Part shown: one piece after another, positions 45,499 to 53,393 of the stretch
Position numbering within the stretch: position 1 is the stretch's first letter
Layout of the letters: every line of letters starts with the position of its first letter
Assembly: GCA_041689935.1 (NCBI GenBank)
Contig: JBDNFI010000017.1
Location: 1 to 64,000 of the forward strand
Length of the DNA: 64,000 nt
Direction of reading: 5' to 3'
Source of the DNA: CAXBDP01 sp041689935
Lineage (GTDB): Bacteria; Bacteroidota; Bacteroidia; Cytophagales; Cyclobacteriaceae
Notes under the pieces: generated by a model
Told to the model about the DNA's origin: nothing
Database searches by the model: none
Seen by the model: only the letters and a program-made list of their open reading frames with translations
Made by a program: the position numbers and the translations under genes

Positions 45499-46143
45499 AT
45501 GATTCAAATTAAAGATTTTACTTTTAATCCTTTCCAAGAAAATACCTTTTTGCTATTTGATGAAACCAAGGAATGTGTCATCATTGATCCAGGCTGTTAC
45601 GAAAAGCATGAGGAGGCGACGCTGAGTAAATTTATAGAGGATAATAATTTGAAGGTGGTTCTGTTGTTGAATACACATTGCCATATAGATCACGTGCTAG
45701 GGAATGCCTTTGTCAAAAGAAAATATGCAGTAGATTTGGCATTACACAAAAAAGATGAGGCTACGCTCGAATCCGTACAAGGATATGCACAAAGCTATGG
45801 CTTTGCGAAATATCAGCCGGCTACAGCGAATAAATATTTAGATGAAAGCAATACCGTTAAATTTGGCAATAGTGAACTGGAGATTTTATTTGTTCCCGGA
45901 CATGCCCCTGGCCATATTGCTTTTGTGAATAAGGAAAATAACATTTGCATTGGTGGAGATGTCCTTTTTAATGGCTCAATTGGAAGAACAGATCTTCCTG
46001 GCGGTGATTTAGACACCTTAATTGAAAGCATACATAATAAGATTTTCCCATTAGGAGCATCTATGGTGGTATACTCTGGCCACGGCCCTAGTACTACGGT
46101 TGGAAAAGAAAAGAAGAGCAATCCATTTTGCGCCATTCGCTGA
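45499..46143 (+). CDS. MBL-fold metallo-hydrolase (glyoxalase II-like)
   Basis: A 214-residue metallo-beta-lactamase-fold enzyme. The metal motif LNTHCHIDHVLGN (HxHxDH) is present, and FVPGHAPGHIAF supplies the next His. GGDVLFNGSIGRTDLPGGD gives the bridging Asp, and VYSGHGPSTTVGKEK the last His. It resembles the YcbL/glyoxalase II type; members hydrolyse thioesters or act on small molecules, and the substrate is unknown. Its TGA overlaps the pssA ATG. Confidence 0.93.
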   Translation: MIQIKDFTFNPFQENTFLLFDETKECVIIDPGCYEKHEEATLSKFIEDNNLKVVLLLNTHCHIDHVLGNAFVKRKYAVDLALHKKDEATLESVQGYAQSYGFAKYQPATANKYLDESNTVKFGNSELEILFVPGHAPGHIAFVNKENNICIGGDVLFNGSIGRTDLPGGDLDTLIESIHNKIFPLGASMVVYSGHGPSTTVGKEKKSNPFCAIR

Positions 46144-46841
46144 TGATGATCCTTCGGCAAATACCTAATATAATCACTCTAGGCAATTTATGCTTTGGCT
46201 TGGCAGGCATCTATTTCGCCTTTTCTGGTGATTTTATTACTGTTTCTTATTGCATCTGGATGGCTGCCGTTTTAGACTTTTTTGATGGCTTCGTCGCTCG
46301 ATTATTAAAAGTACAATCACCCATTGGCGCACAATTAGACTCCTTGGCCGATGTAATTACCTTCGGTGTATTGCCTGCATTTCTTTGCTTTCATATTATT
46401 ACGTTTTTGGGAGGTGAAAATTACTTAGCTATTGCAGCATTATTAATTGCTCCACTTTCGGCTTATCGTTTGGCAAAGTTTAACGTGGATACAAGCCAAA
46501 CGTATAGCTTTTCAGGTTTGCCCACGCCTGCCTGTGCTTTTTTTGTAAGTGGAATTCCATTTATTATCGAGGGCGATGGCATTCTATCCAGCCTATTTTC
46601 AAACCCGATCAACCTTGCCCTTATAGCAGTTTTGCTTGCTCTCCTGTTGGTGATTCCTCTTCGCTTAATGGCTTTTAAGTTTAAAAATGCATCCCTTAAG
46701 GATAATTGGCTTACCTATTTATTTATTCTTTCTGCGATTTTACTGTTTGCTATTTTTCAACTTACAGCAATTCCTATGGTTATAGCTTTATATATTTTAT
46801 TCTCTGTTTTGTTTTACAAAGAGAAATCTGCAATTAATTAG
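46143..46841 (+). CDS. pssA: CDP-diacylglycerol-serine O-phosphatidyltransferase
   Basis: Makes phosphatidylserine, the precursor of phosphatidylethanolamine, at the inner membrane. Start placed at ATG 46143 (MMILRQIPNIITLGNL), sharing one base with the upstream stop as TGATG. The 232 residues have about seven hydrophobic segments. The CDP-alcohol phosphotransferase motif D-x2-D-G-x2-A-R-x8-G-x3-D-x3-D is complete, running from DFFDGFVARL to GAQLDSLAD. NIITLGNLCFG at the start is typical of PssA. Confidence 0.94.
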   Translation: MMILRQIPNIITLGNLCFGLAGIYFAFSGDFITVSYCIWMAAVLDFFDGFVARLLKVQSPIGAQLDSLADVITFGVLPAFLCFHIITFLGGENYLAIAALLIAPLSAYRLAKFNVDTSQTYSFSGLPTPACAFFVSGIPFIIEGDGILSSLFSNPINLALIAVLLALLLVIPLRLMAFKFKNASLKDNWLTYLFILSAILLFAIFQLTAIPMVIALYILFSVLFYKEKSAIN

Positions 46842-46881
46842 TACTGATTTGCGTTTTCTAATCACCAATTATTTCTATTGA

Positions 46882-49800
46882 ATGCATTTAAAGTGGCTTA
46901 TAAGCATTATCCTTTGGCTCTGGCTCATCCCACAGCAGCAAATACAAACAACTTCGAGTGGACAAGATGGCTTGCTCTCGGAAGGCGAATGGTATAAAAT
47001 AGGTGTTTCTTCCTCTGGCGTATTTGTAATTGACAGTCAGTTTTTTAGTAAATATAGGATAAACTTACAGGGAAAAGATCCACGAAACTTCAGGATATTT
47101 GGATATCCAGGAGGTACCCTCCCGCAAGCAAATAATGCGGACTGGCCAGAATATCTGACTGAGCTGGCCATATCGGTAGAAGGAGAAAACGATGGTAGGT
47201 TTGATTCCAATGACAGACTGTACTTTTTTGCAGAAAGCCCTCACCTGCTTTCATTCGATGCAAATGAAAATCGCTTCCAATACGAGCATAATCCCTACAC
47301 AGATGAAATGTATTATTTGCTAAATATTGGCAATACGAGAGGGAAACGAGTGGAAACCAGTCAAGCTAATCCCGCTGGCAATGAGATCAATTCGGTGCGG
47401 GATGCTGTGGTGTACACTAACCCAACGAACAATATTTTATTCTCTGGGCGCAATTGGTATAGCGAACGATTTGACGTAAATCCCAATCGTAATTTCGATG
47501 TGAAATTGGATGGAATTGCTGCAAATAGTGACCTCAAGCTAACCGTAGCTTTAATGACGCAATCTTTTGGGGCTTCGAGCATGGTAGTAAATGCAGCAGG
47601 CCAAAATCTAGGCGAAATAAATCTCCCTGCCATTCCAACTGGCACCTTTTCGCTCAAAGGAATTGAAGTCATGGAAAGCTTCGATTTTTCAAGTGCTGCC
47701 ATTCAAAATTTGAATGCCGATATCAGATCCAACTTGCAATTTAAACGATTTACAGGTGGCGGTTCCAACGTCTTTTTAAAACATCTGATTTTGGAAGGGA
47801 ACAGAGAATTAAAACCTTATAATCAAGGGTTCACCTTTATGCTTCAAGGTCAGCAAACACGCACTTTGGCCATTAAGGAAGCTATTGCAGAAACCATTTT
47901 ATGGGATGTTAGTGATTCCTTTAATGCAAAGCAATTAGTAGGAAATCTAAGCTCAGGCATCCTAAAAATAGGTCTTCAAAATCCAGCGGGAGGAAAATGG
48001 ACGCTATTCAACAAAGACGAATTGCCAAGCCCGATATCTGCCAACAAAATCAGCTATCAGGATGTAAAAGATGGCAGTGCATTGGATATGGTTATTATCA
48101 CTTCCCCTACATTTATAGCTGAGGCGGAGAGATTGGCTAGCCATAGGAGAAACTTCAACGGGTATAATGTGAGAGTGGTAACCGTTGATGAAATTTATAA
48201 TGAATTTTCAGCTGGCCGTCAAGATGTAAGTGCTATCCGCAATTACTTAAAATATGCTTACGGCCAAGGTAATCTTAAATATGCCTTGCTATTTGGCCGA
48301 GCATCTTATGACTATAAATCACGCATCGAGGTAAACCCAAATATTGTCCCAACGTACCAATCAAGAAATTCTCTTCATCCCATCCTCACCTATGCATCCG
48401 ACGATTATTTTGGATTTTTGGCCAATAATAAAGGCTACTGGACTGAAGATGAAAGTGGAAATCATAATTTAGATATTGCCATAGGAAGGATTCCCGTCAA
48501 ATCTATATCAGAGGCAAGAGCGATGGTTTCGAAAATTATTGAATACGAAACACATCCAGATGGATTGGGGGATTGGCGCACAAGAATCGTATTTGCTGCT
48601 GATGATGGGGATTCAAATATCCACCAGAGAGATGCGAATCGCTTGGCTCAATTGGTGGATACTACCCAACGATCCATCCAAAGTCAAAAAATCTTTTTAG
48701 ACGATTACGAAATTATTGCCGGCGAGGGAAATTCAAAGACTTCTCCTGATGCTACGCAGGCATTTTTGGAGCAATTCGAAAAAGGTGCTTTTATCGTAAA
48801 TTATACCGGCCATGGCTCCGAAAGGCAATTAGCAGCCGAGCGGATGTTCGATGAGGATAAGCTCCGAAGCCTGCGCAATAGACATAAATATCCCATTTTC
48901 GTGACAGCTACTTGCGAATTTGGCAGAAACGACGACCCTACCTTACTTTCTACAGCAGAACGACTTATCCTCAATCCAAATGCCGGTGCTATAGCGATGG
49001 TTACCACCTCCCGCCCCGTGTTCTCTAGCACCAATTATCAGCTCAATTTGGCCTTTTACAATCATCTTTTCACGAGAGAAAATGGCCACTATTTAAGCCT
49101 TGGAGAAATTTTCAAACGAACCAAAAACTCCAGTCAAAATGGTGTACTGAATAGAAATTTTATCCTTTTGGGAGACCCTGCTTTAACACCTTCATTTCCA
49201 AAGCAAGCCATTGCTATTACGCATATCAATGAGCAGCCAATTGGCGAAGAAAATCAAGAAATTAAGGGGTTGAGCCAAGTGAAATTACAAGGCGAAATCA
49301 GAAATACTTCGGGCAGCATCCTTGCCGATTTTGATGGCATTGTGGAAGTGAATGTACTAGACGCTGAAGCTTCTTATCAAACTCTGGGACAAGCCGCAGG
49401 GCCATTCAATTACAAAGCACGGCGCAATTCCCTTTTCAAAGGAAAAGCAAGCGTCCAAAATGGAAAATTTGAAATAGAATTTATAGCACCAAAGGGAATT
49501 CCAGAAGCGATAGAGAAAGGCGCAATTTTTATGTTTGCCAATAGCTCCGCCGGGATGATTGATGCTAGCGGAGTAAGCTTGGATGTGAAAATAGGCGGTA
49601 GGGAGGATATTGCCTTAAATACCGACGGCCCAGTTATCAGCCTATTTATGAATGACAGCACGTTCAAAGACGGCGGACTTACTAACCAAAACCCCACCCT
49701 CTTGGCCTATTTTGAAGATGAGCAAGGAATTAATATATCCAATTTTGACCCTGACAGCGAGCTGATTGCGGTACTAGATGGGACAAAGCAATTTTCTGTG

Positions 49801-50277
49801 GCTCAATTCTATACAGCTGCTAAAGATGATTTTAGAAAGGGAAGTCTTTCGTTTCCACTTTTCGGATTAGAAGTAGGGACGCATCGCCTAGAACTATTTG
49901 CTTGGGACAATCATCACAATTTTTCTACCGCAACGATAAATTTTGAGGTGGGTGAAAATACCAAGCTACAACTAAGCAACGTTATCAATTATCCGAATCC
50001 AATGAAAACGGATACGAGGTTTAGCTTCGAGCACAATAAATCTGGGGAACCGCTTGAAATATTTATCACTATATATTCGGTGCATGGCCAACCGATCCGC
50101 ACCTTGAATTTCAGCGAATCGATAAGCCCGACAAGAGTAGATGGGTTGGAATGGGATGGAAATAATAATTTTGGAGCTAAACTTTCTCCTGGAGTGTACA
50201 TTTATCATCTTACAGGGATATCAGTCCGCGACGGTTCGAAATTTACGGCTCAAAAAAAACTGATTGTCTCTAATTAA
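46882..50277 (+). CDS. porU: type IX secretion signal peptidase PorU
   Basis: Cell-surface gingipain-family (C25) sortase-like protease that removes the C-terminal signal of T9SS cargo and helps attach cargo to the outer membrane. The 1131-residue protein has an N-terminal signal region (WLISIILWLWLIPQQ). The C25 catalytic pair is His644 (NYTGHGSE) and Cys678 (TATCEFG). A C-terminal T9SS-type domain (about 1030-1131) starts NYPNPMKTDTRF and ends SPGVYIYHL...KKLIVSN. It is followed 26 bases later by porV, its functional partner, a conserved pair. Three GCGGGAGG words lie inside. Confidence 0.96.
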   Translation: MHLKWLISIILWLWLIPQQQIQTTSSGQDGLLSEGEWYKIGVSSSGVFVIDSQFFSKYRINLQGKDPRNFRIFGYPGGTLPQANNADWPEYLTELAISVEGENDGRFDSNDRLYFFAESPHLLSFDANENRFQYEHNPYTDEMYYLLNIGNTRGKRVETSQANPAGNEINSVRDAVVYTNPTNNILFSGRNWYSERFDVNPNRNFDVKLDGIAANSDLKLTVALMTQSFGASSMVVNAAGQNLGEINLPAIPTGTFSLKGIEVMESFDFSSAAIQNLNADIRSNLQFKRFTGGGSNVFLKHLILEGNRELKPYNQGFTFMLQGQQTRTLAIKEAIAETILWDVSDSFNAKQLVGNLSSGILKIGLQNPAGGKWTLFNKDELPSPISANKISYQDVKDGSALDMVIITSPTFIAEAERLASHRRNFNGYNVRVVTVDEIYNEFSAGRQDVSAIRNYLKYAYGQGNLKYALLFGRASYDYKSRIEVNPNIVPTYQSRNSLHPILTYASDDYFGFLANNKGYWTEDESGNHNLDIAIGRIPVKSISEARAMVSKIIEYETHPDGLGDWRTRIVFAADDGDSNIHQRDANRLAQLVDTTQRSIQSQKIFLDDYEIIAGEGNSKTSPDATQAFLEQFEKGAFIVNYTGHGSERQLAAERMFDEDKLRSLRNRHKYPIFVTATCEFGRNDDPTLLSTAERLILNPNAGAIAMVTTSRPVFSSTNYQLNLAFYNHLFTRENGHYLSLGEIFKRTKNSSQNGVLNRNFILLGDPALTPSFPKQAIAITHINEQPIGEENQEIKGLSQVKLQGEIRNTSGSILADFDGIVEVNVLDAEASYQTLGQAAGPFNYKARRNSLFKGKASVQNGKFEIEFIAPKGIPEAIEKGAIFMFANSSAGMIDASGVSLDVKIGGREDIALNTDGPVISLFMNDSTFKDGGLTNQNPTLLAYFEDEQGINISNFDPDSELIAVLDGTKQFSVAQFYTAAKDDFRKGSLSFPLFGLEVGTHRLELFAWDNHHNFSTATINFEVGENTKLQLSNVINYPNPMKTDTRFSFEHNKSGEPLEIFITIYSVHGQPIRTLNFSESISPTRVDGLEWDGNNNFGAKLSPGVYIYHLTGISVRDGSKFTAQKKLIVSN

Positions 50278-50303
50278 CTATATTTGACTTGAAATTGATA
50301 AAA

Positions 50304-51542
50304 ATGAAAATTTTAGCTAAAAGCAGCTTCATTATAGCCCTAGTATTCTTTGCAGCGACAGATTTAGTAGCGCAAAATTCAGGTGTAATCCTTGGGCAGG
50401 ACACAAGTCGCAGAGTGATTACCACAGGCGTTCCCTTTCTGAATTTCACTCCCGATGCTCGCAGTGGTGGTATGGGAGACGTAGGTGCTGCCATCAGTGC
50501 AGACGCAAATTCTTTGCATTGGAACCCTGCCAAAATGCCTTTTATAGAAGCTGACATGGGCTTTTCACTTTCCTACACCCCTTGGCTAGGAAATTTGATC
50601 AACGACATGTCCATTAGCTATTTATCTGGATTCAAAAAATTAGATCAAAATCAAACCGTATCTGCTTCTATTCGATACTTCGATTTAGGAGATATTGAGC
50701 TTACAGATGTTGGCCCGAATAATCAACCCATCAGTTTAGGGATATTCAACCCTCGTGAAATTGCCCTCGATGCCTCCTATGGCAGAAAGCTAAGTGAGCA
50801 ATTATCTATTGGAGTAACTGGCCGCTTTATCCACTCCAACTTATCAGGCAACATCACCTCATCGATCAATAATGAAGGCCGACCAGGCGTAAGTGTGGCT
50901 GCAGATATTGGGGTATATTGGCGAAATGACCTTATCCAGATGGGCGAAGGTTCAGAATTTGCCCTTGCTGCTGTGATTTCCAATATCGGTTCTAAAATCA
51001 CATATAACAGTGCCGAGGACAGAGATTTTATTCCTACCAATTTGAGACTGGGAACAGCCTTCACTAAAGCTCTTGATGCTTCCAACACCATTACATTTGC
51101 CTTAGATTTCAATAAACTATTGGTACCAACACCTCCTGTTTATCAGTTTGACCAAGCCGGTAACTTGCAACGCGACCCAAATGGCGATCCATTGATTGCC
51201 CGTGGTAGAGATCCTTTCCGCCCATTACTGAGTGGCATGTTTGGATCTTTTAGCGACGCGCCAGACGGATTTGGCGAAGAGCTGCAAGAGGTAATCGTTT
51301 CGTTTGGTGTAGAATATTGGTACCGCGAATTATTTGCTTTGAGAACAGGTTATTATCACGAAAACCAAAACAAAGGAAACAGACGATACGTAACGTTGGG
51401 AACAGGGCTTAAATACAATTCCTTTGGAGTTGACTTTGCCTATTTAGTCCCTATTGTTCAAAACCACCCGCTTGCGGAGACTTTACGCTTTACGCTCCAC
51501 TTCGACTTTATGAAGCCGGTAGCTACAGTTTTACCAAACTAA
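50304..51542 (+). CDS. porV: type IX secretion outer-membrane protein PorV (LptO)
   Basis: FadL-like 14-strand barrel that takes cargo from the SprA pore to the PorU-PorZ attachment complex. Start placed at ATG 50304, which opens the signal peptide MKILAKSSFIIALVFFAATDLVAQ; the TTG at 50289 would add five needless residues. The mature start GVPFLNFTPDARSGGMGDVGAAISADANSLHWNPAK is the PorV family hallmark. A full TATATTTG box at 50279-50286 sits just before it, so it may also be transcribed alone. Confidence 0.96.
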   Translation: MKILAKSSFIIALVFFAATDLVAQNSGVILGQDTSRRVITTGVPFLNFTPDARSGGMGDVGAAISADANSLHWNPAKMPFIEADMGFSLSYTPWLGNLINDMSISYLSGFKKLDQNQTVSASIRYFDLGDIELTDVGPNNQPISLGIFNPREIALDASYGRKLSEQLSIGVTGRFIHSNLSGNITSSINNEGRPGVSVAADIGVYWRNDLIQMGEGSEFALAAVISNIGSKITYNSAEDRDFIPTNLRLGTAFTKALDASNTITFALDFNKLLVPTPPVYQFDQAGNLQRDPNGDPLIARGRDPFRPLLSGMFGSFSDAPDGFGEELQEVIVSFGVEYWYRELFALRTGYYHENQNKGNRRYVTLGTGLKYNSFGVDFAYLVPIVQNHPLAETLRFTLHFDFMKPVATVLPN

Positions 51543-51548
51543 TTTACT

Positions 51549-52820
51549 ATGCTCGATCGCACTATCGTCCCACCTTTCACCAAGGTGGATCATATTTCTA
51601 TTCCTCCCGCTATTCATGAAACATTAGCAAATGGAGTTCCACTTCATTTAATTACCTCTGGCACTCCTGCCGTTGTCAAAATAGAATTGACTTTCCAAGC
51701 AGGCTCTTGGAATGAAAAACAAGCCGAAGCTGCTTGGTTTACGTTGAAAATGCTGTCGGAAGGCACTATAAACCAAGATACGAAAGCGATAGCCTCCATG
51801 CTCGATTACTATGGAGCCGAACTTGAAATAAATCCCGGTAAGGATTATTCATTCTTGGCCCTTTATTGCTTGGATAAATTTGCAGACAAATTACTTCCCG
51901 TTCTGATCGACATTTGGCAAAATCCAATTTTCCCAACCGAAGAACTTGAGAAAATGAAATTCATCCGCAAGCAAAACCTGCGAGTGAATATGGAGAAAAC
52001 TTCCTATCTGGCTGGGATTAATTTTAGGAATGCATTGTATGGAGACGATCATCCTTATGGTAGAATGGTGATGCCAGAAAATATAGATGCCATCCAAACG
52101 GAGCATTTGAAGTCATTCCATAAGGCGTACCTGAACAAGCCGCATGATGTGCTCGTGTGCGGAAATCCTTCTAAAGAAACATTGGCTCTGATTAGGAACA
52201 CCATTGGCAAATTGCACTTTACAGAAAATGCGCCTATTGAAGCCATAGAGCCAGGGTTTCCTAAGCAAAATCTCCTTATTGAAAAGCCTGAAAGCTTGCA
52301 ATCTACGCTTAGAATGGGTCAACACAGCATTTCTAAAAACCATCCCGACTATCCAAAACTTGCCTTGACAAACGAAATATTGGGCGGCTATTTTGGATCG
52401 AGGTTGATGAAAAATATTCGAGAAGAAAAGGGCCTTACATACGGCATTTTCTCTGCTTTGATCAACCAGATAAATGGAGATTATTTGATGATTGGGTCGG
52501 ATGTGAAAAGAGAAAATACGCAGCTGGTAGAAGATGAGATCATTCGAGAAATTAAAATCTTGCAAACCGAACGAGTGGCTGAAGAAGAGTTGCAAAAAGT
52601 GAAAAACTATATGTCTGGCTCCTTTGTAATGTCTTTCAACAATGCGTTTGCGCTTGCCGACAAATTCAAAGAAGCCCATTTGCATGGTTTGGACTATGGC
52701 TATTACGACGATTACTTACATACACTGAATGAAACTACTGCTGAAGAAGTGGTATTGATGGCCAATACCTATTTCAATATCGAAAAAATGCAGACGGTAA
52801 TAGCGGGAGGCAAAAGTTAA
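51549..52820 (+). CDS. M16 family protein lacking the zinc motif (pseudo-peptidase)
   Basis: A 423-residue protein with the two-half fold of M16B (pitrilysin-like) subunits. At the place of HxxEH the sequence reads AAWFTLKMLSEGT: both His and the Glu are replaced (Trp, Leu, Lys), so it cannot bind zinc in the usual way. The Arg/Tyr substrate motif of the C-terminal half (NIREEKGLTYGIFS) is kept. No signal peptide is seen, so it seems cytoplasmic. In M16B dimers one subunit is often inactive, but the active partner is not in this window. It begins 6 bases after porV. Confidence 0.9.
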   Translation: MLDRTIVPPFTKVDHISIPPAIHETLANGVPLHLITSGTPAVVKIELTFQAGSWNEKQAEAAWFTLKMLSEGTINQDTKAIASMLDYYGAELEINPGKDYSFLALYCLDKFADKLLPVLIDIWQNPIFPTEELEKMKFIRKQNLRVNMEKTSYLAGINFRNALYGDDHPYGRMVMPENIDAIQTEHLKSFHKAYLNKPHDVLVCGNPSKETLALIRNTIGKLHFTENAPIEAIEPGFPKQNLLIEKPESLQSTLRMGQHSISKNHPDYPKLALTNEILGGYFGSRLMKNIREEKGLTYGIFSALINQINGDYLMIGSDVKRENTQLVEDEIIREIKILQTERVAEEELQKVKNYMSGSFVMSFNNAFALADKFKEAHLHGLDYGYYDDYLHTLNETTAEEVVLMANTYFNIEKMQTVIAGGKS

Positions 52821-52824
52821 TACG

Positions 52825-53328
52825 ATGAAAACGGCAGAATATTGGATTGAGAAGTTAGGGCTATTGCCTCATCCTGAGGGAGGCTATTATAAAGAAACCT
52901 ACCGAGCAGATGAAGATATTGATTCGGCATCGCTTCCACAACGCTACAAAGGCGGGAGGTCATTCGGTACCGCTATATACTTTCTTATCACTTCAGAGGC
53001 GCCTTCGACTTTTCACAGGCTATTGTCAGATGAGCTGTGGTTTTTTCATGCGGGCGATCCATTGAGAGTATATGGGCTCAGGCAAGGTGAAAACTTATGG
53101 AAGAAAGACCTAGGAATGTCTCTTGAAAATAATCAGTCGTTGCAAGCAATTATTTCAAAAAACACATGGTTTGCCGCAGAAGTTTTAGCTCCAAATAGCT
53201 ACACGCTTATCTCATGCACCGTACATCTAGGCTTCGATTTTAGGGATTTTGAACTAGCAAAACGAGACGAGTTAATAGCGAAATTTCCGCAAGAGCCTAG
53301 TTTGGTGGAGAGGTTGACAAAGGAGTAG
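52825..53328 (+). CDS. cupin_5 (DUF985) protein
   Basis: A 167-residue protein of the DUF985 cupin family. The start AEYWIEKLGLLPHPEGGYYKETYRAD, FLITSEAPSTFHRLLSDELWFFHAGDPL and the final HLGFDFRDFELAKRDEL match the family throughout, including the His/Glu cupin residues. The biochemical role is unknown; some relatives are suggested sugar- or nucleotide-related enzymes. It starts 4 bases after the M16 stop and is probably the last gene of that transcript. A GCGGGAGG word lies at 52952. Confidence 0.92.
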   Translation: MKTAEYWIEKLGLLPHPEGGYYKETYRADEDIDSASLPQRYKGGRSFGTAIYFLITSEAPSTFHRLLSDELWFFHAGDPLRVYGLRQGENLWKKDLGMSLENNQSLQAIISKNTWFAAEVLAPNSYTLISCTVHLGFDFRDFELAKRDELIAKFPQEPSLVERLTKE

Positions 53329-53393
53329 CCATTTTACATTCGGAAAATTAATTTCAACAAGAATTCAAATTTCATTGCAGGTGTAAAGGTTAA

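Noticed and set aside
52113..52685. 190-residue minus-strand frame
   Set aside because: It lies fully inside the M16-like gene in antisense and has no family features; the plus-strand gene is recognisable across the whole length.
53329..53393. Terminator between the convergent cupin and 687-residue genes
   Set aside because: No inverted repeat with a T run can be found in these 65 bases.
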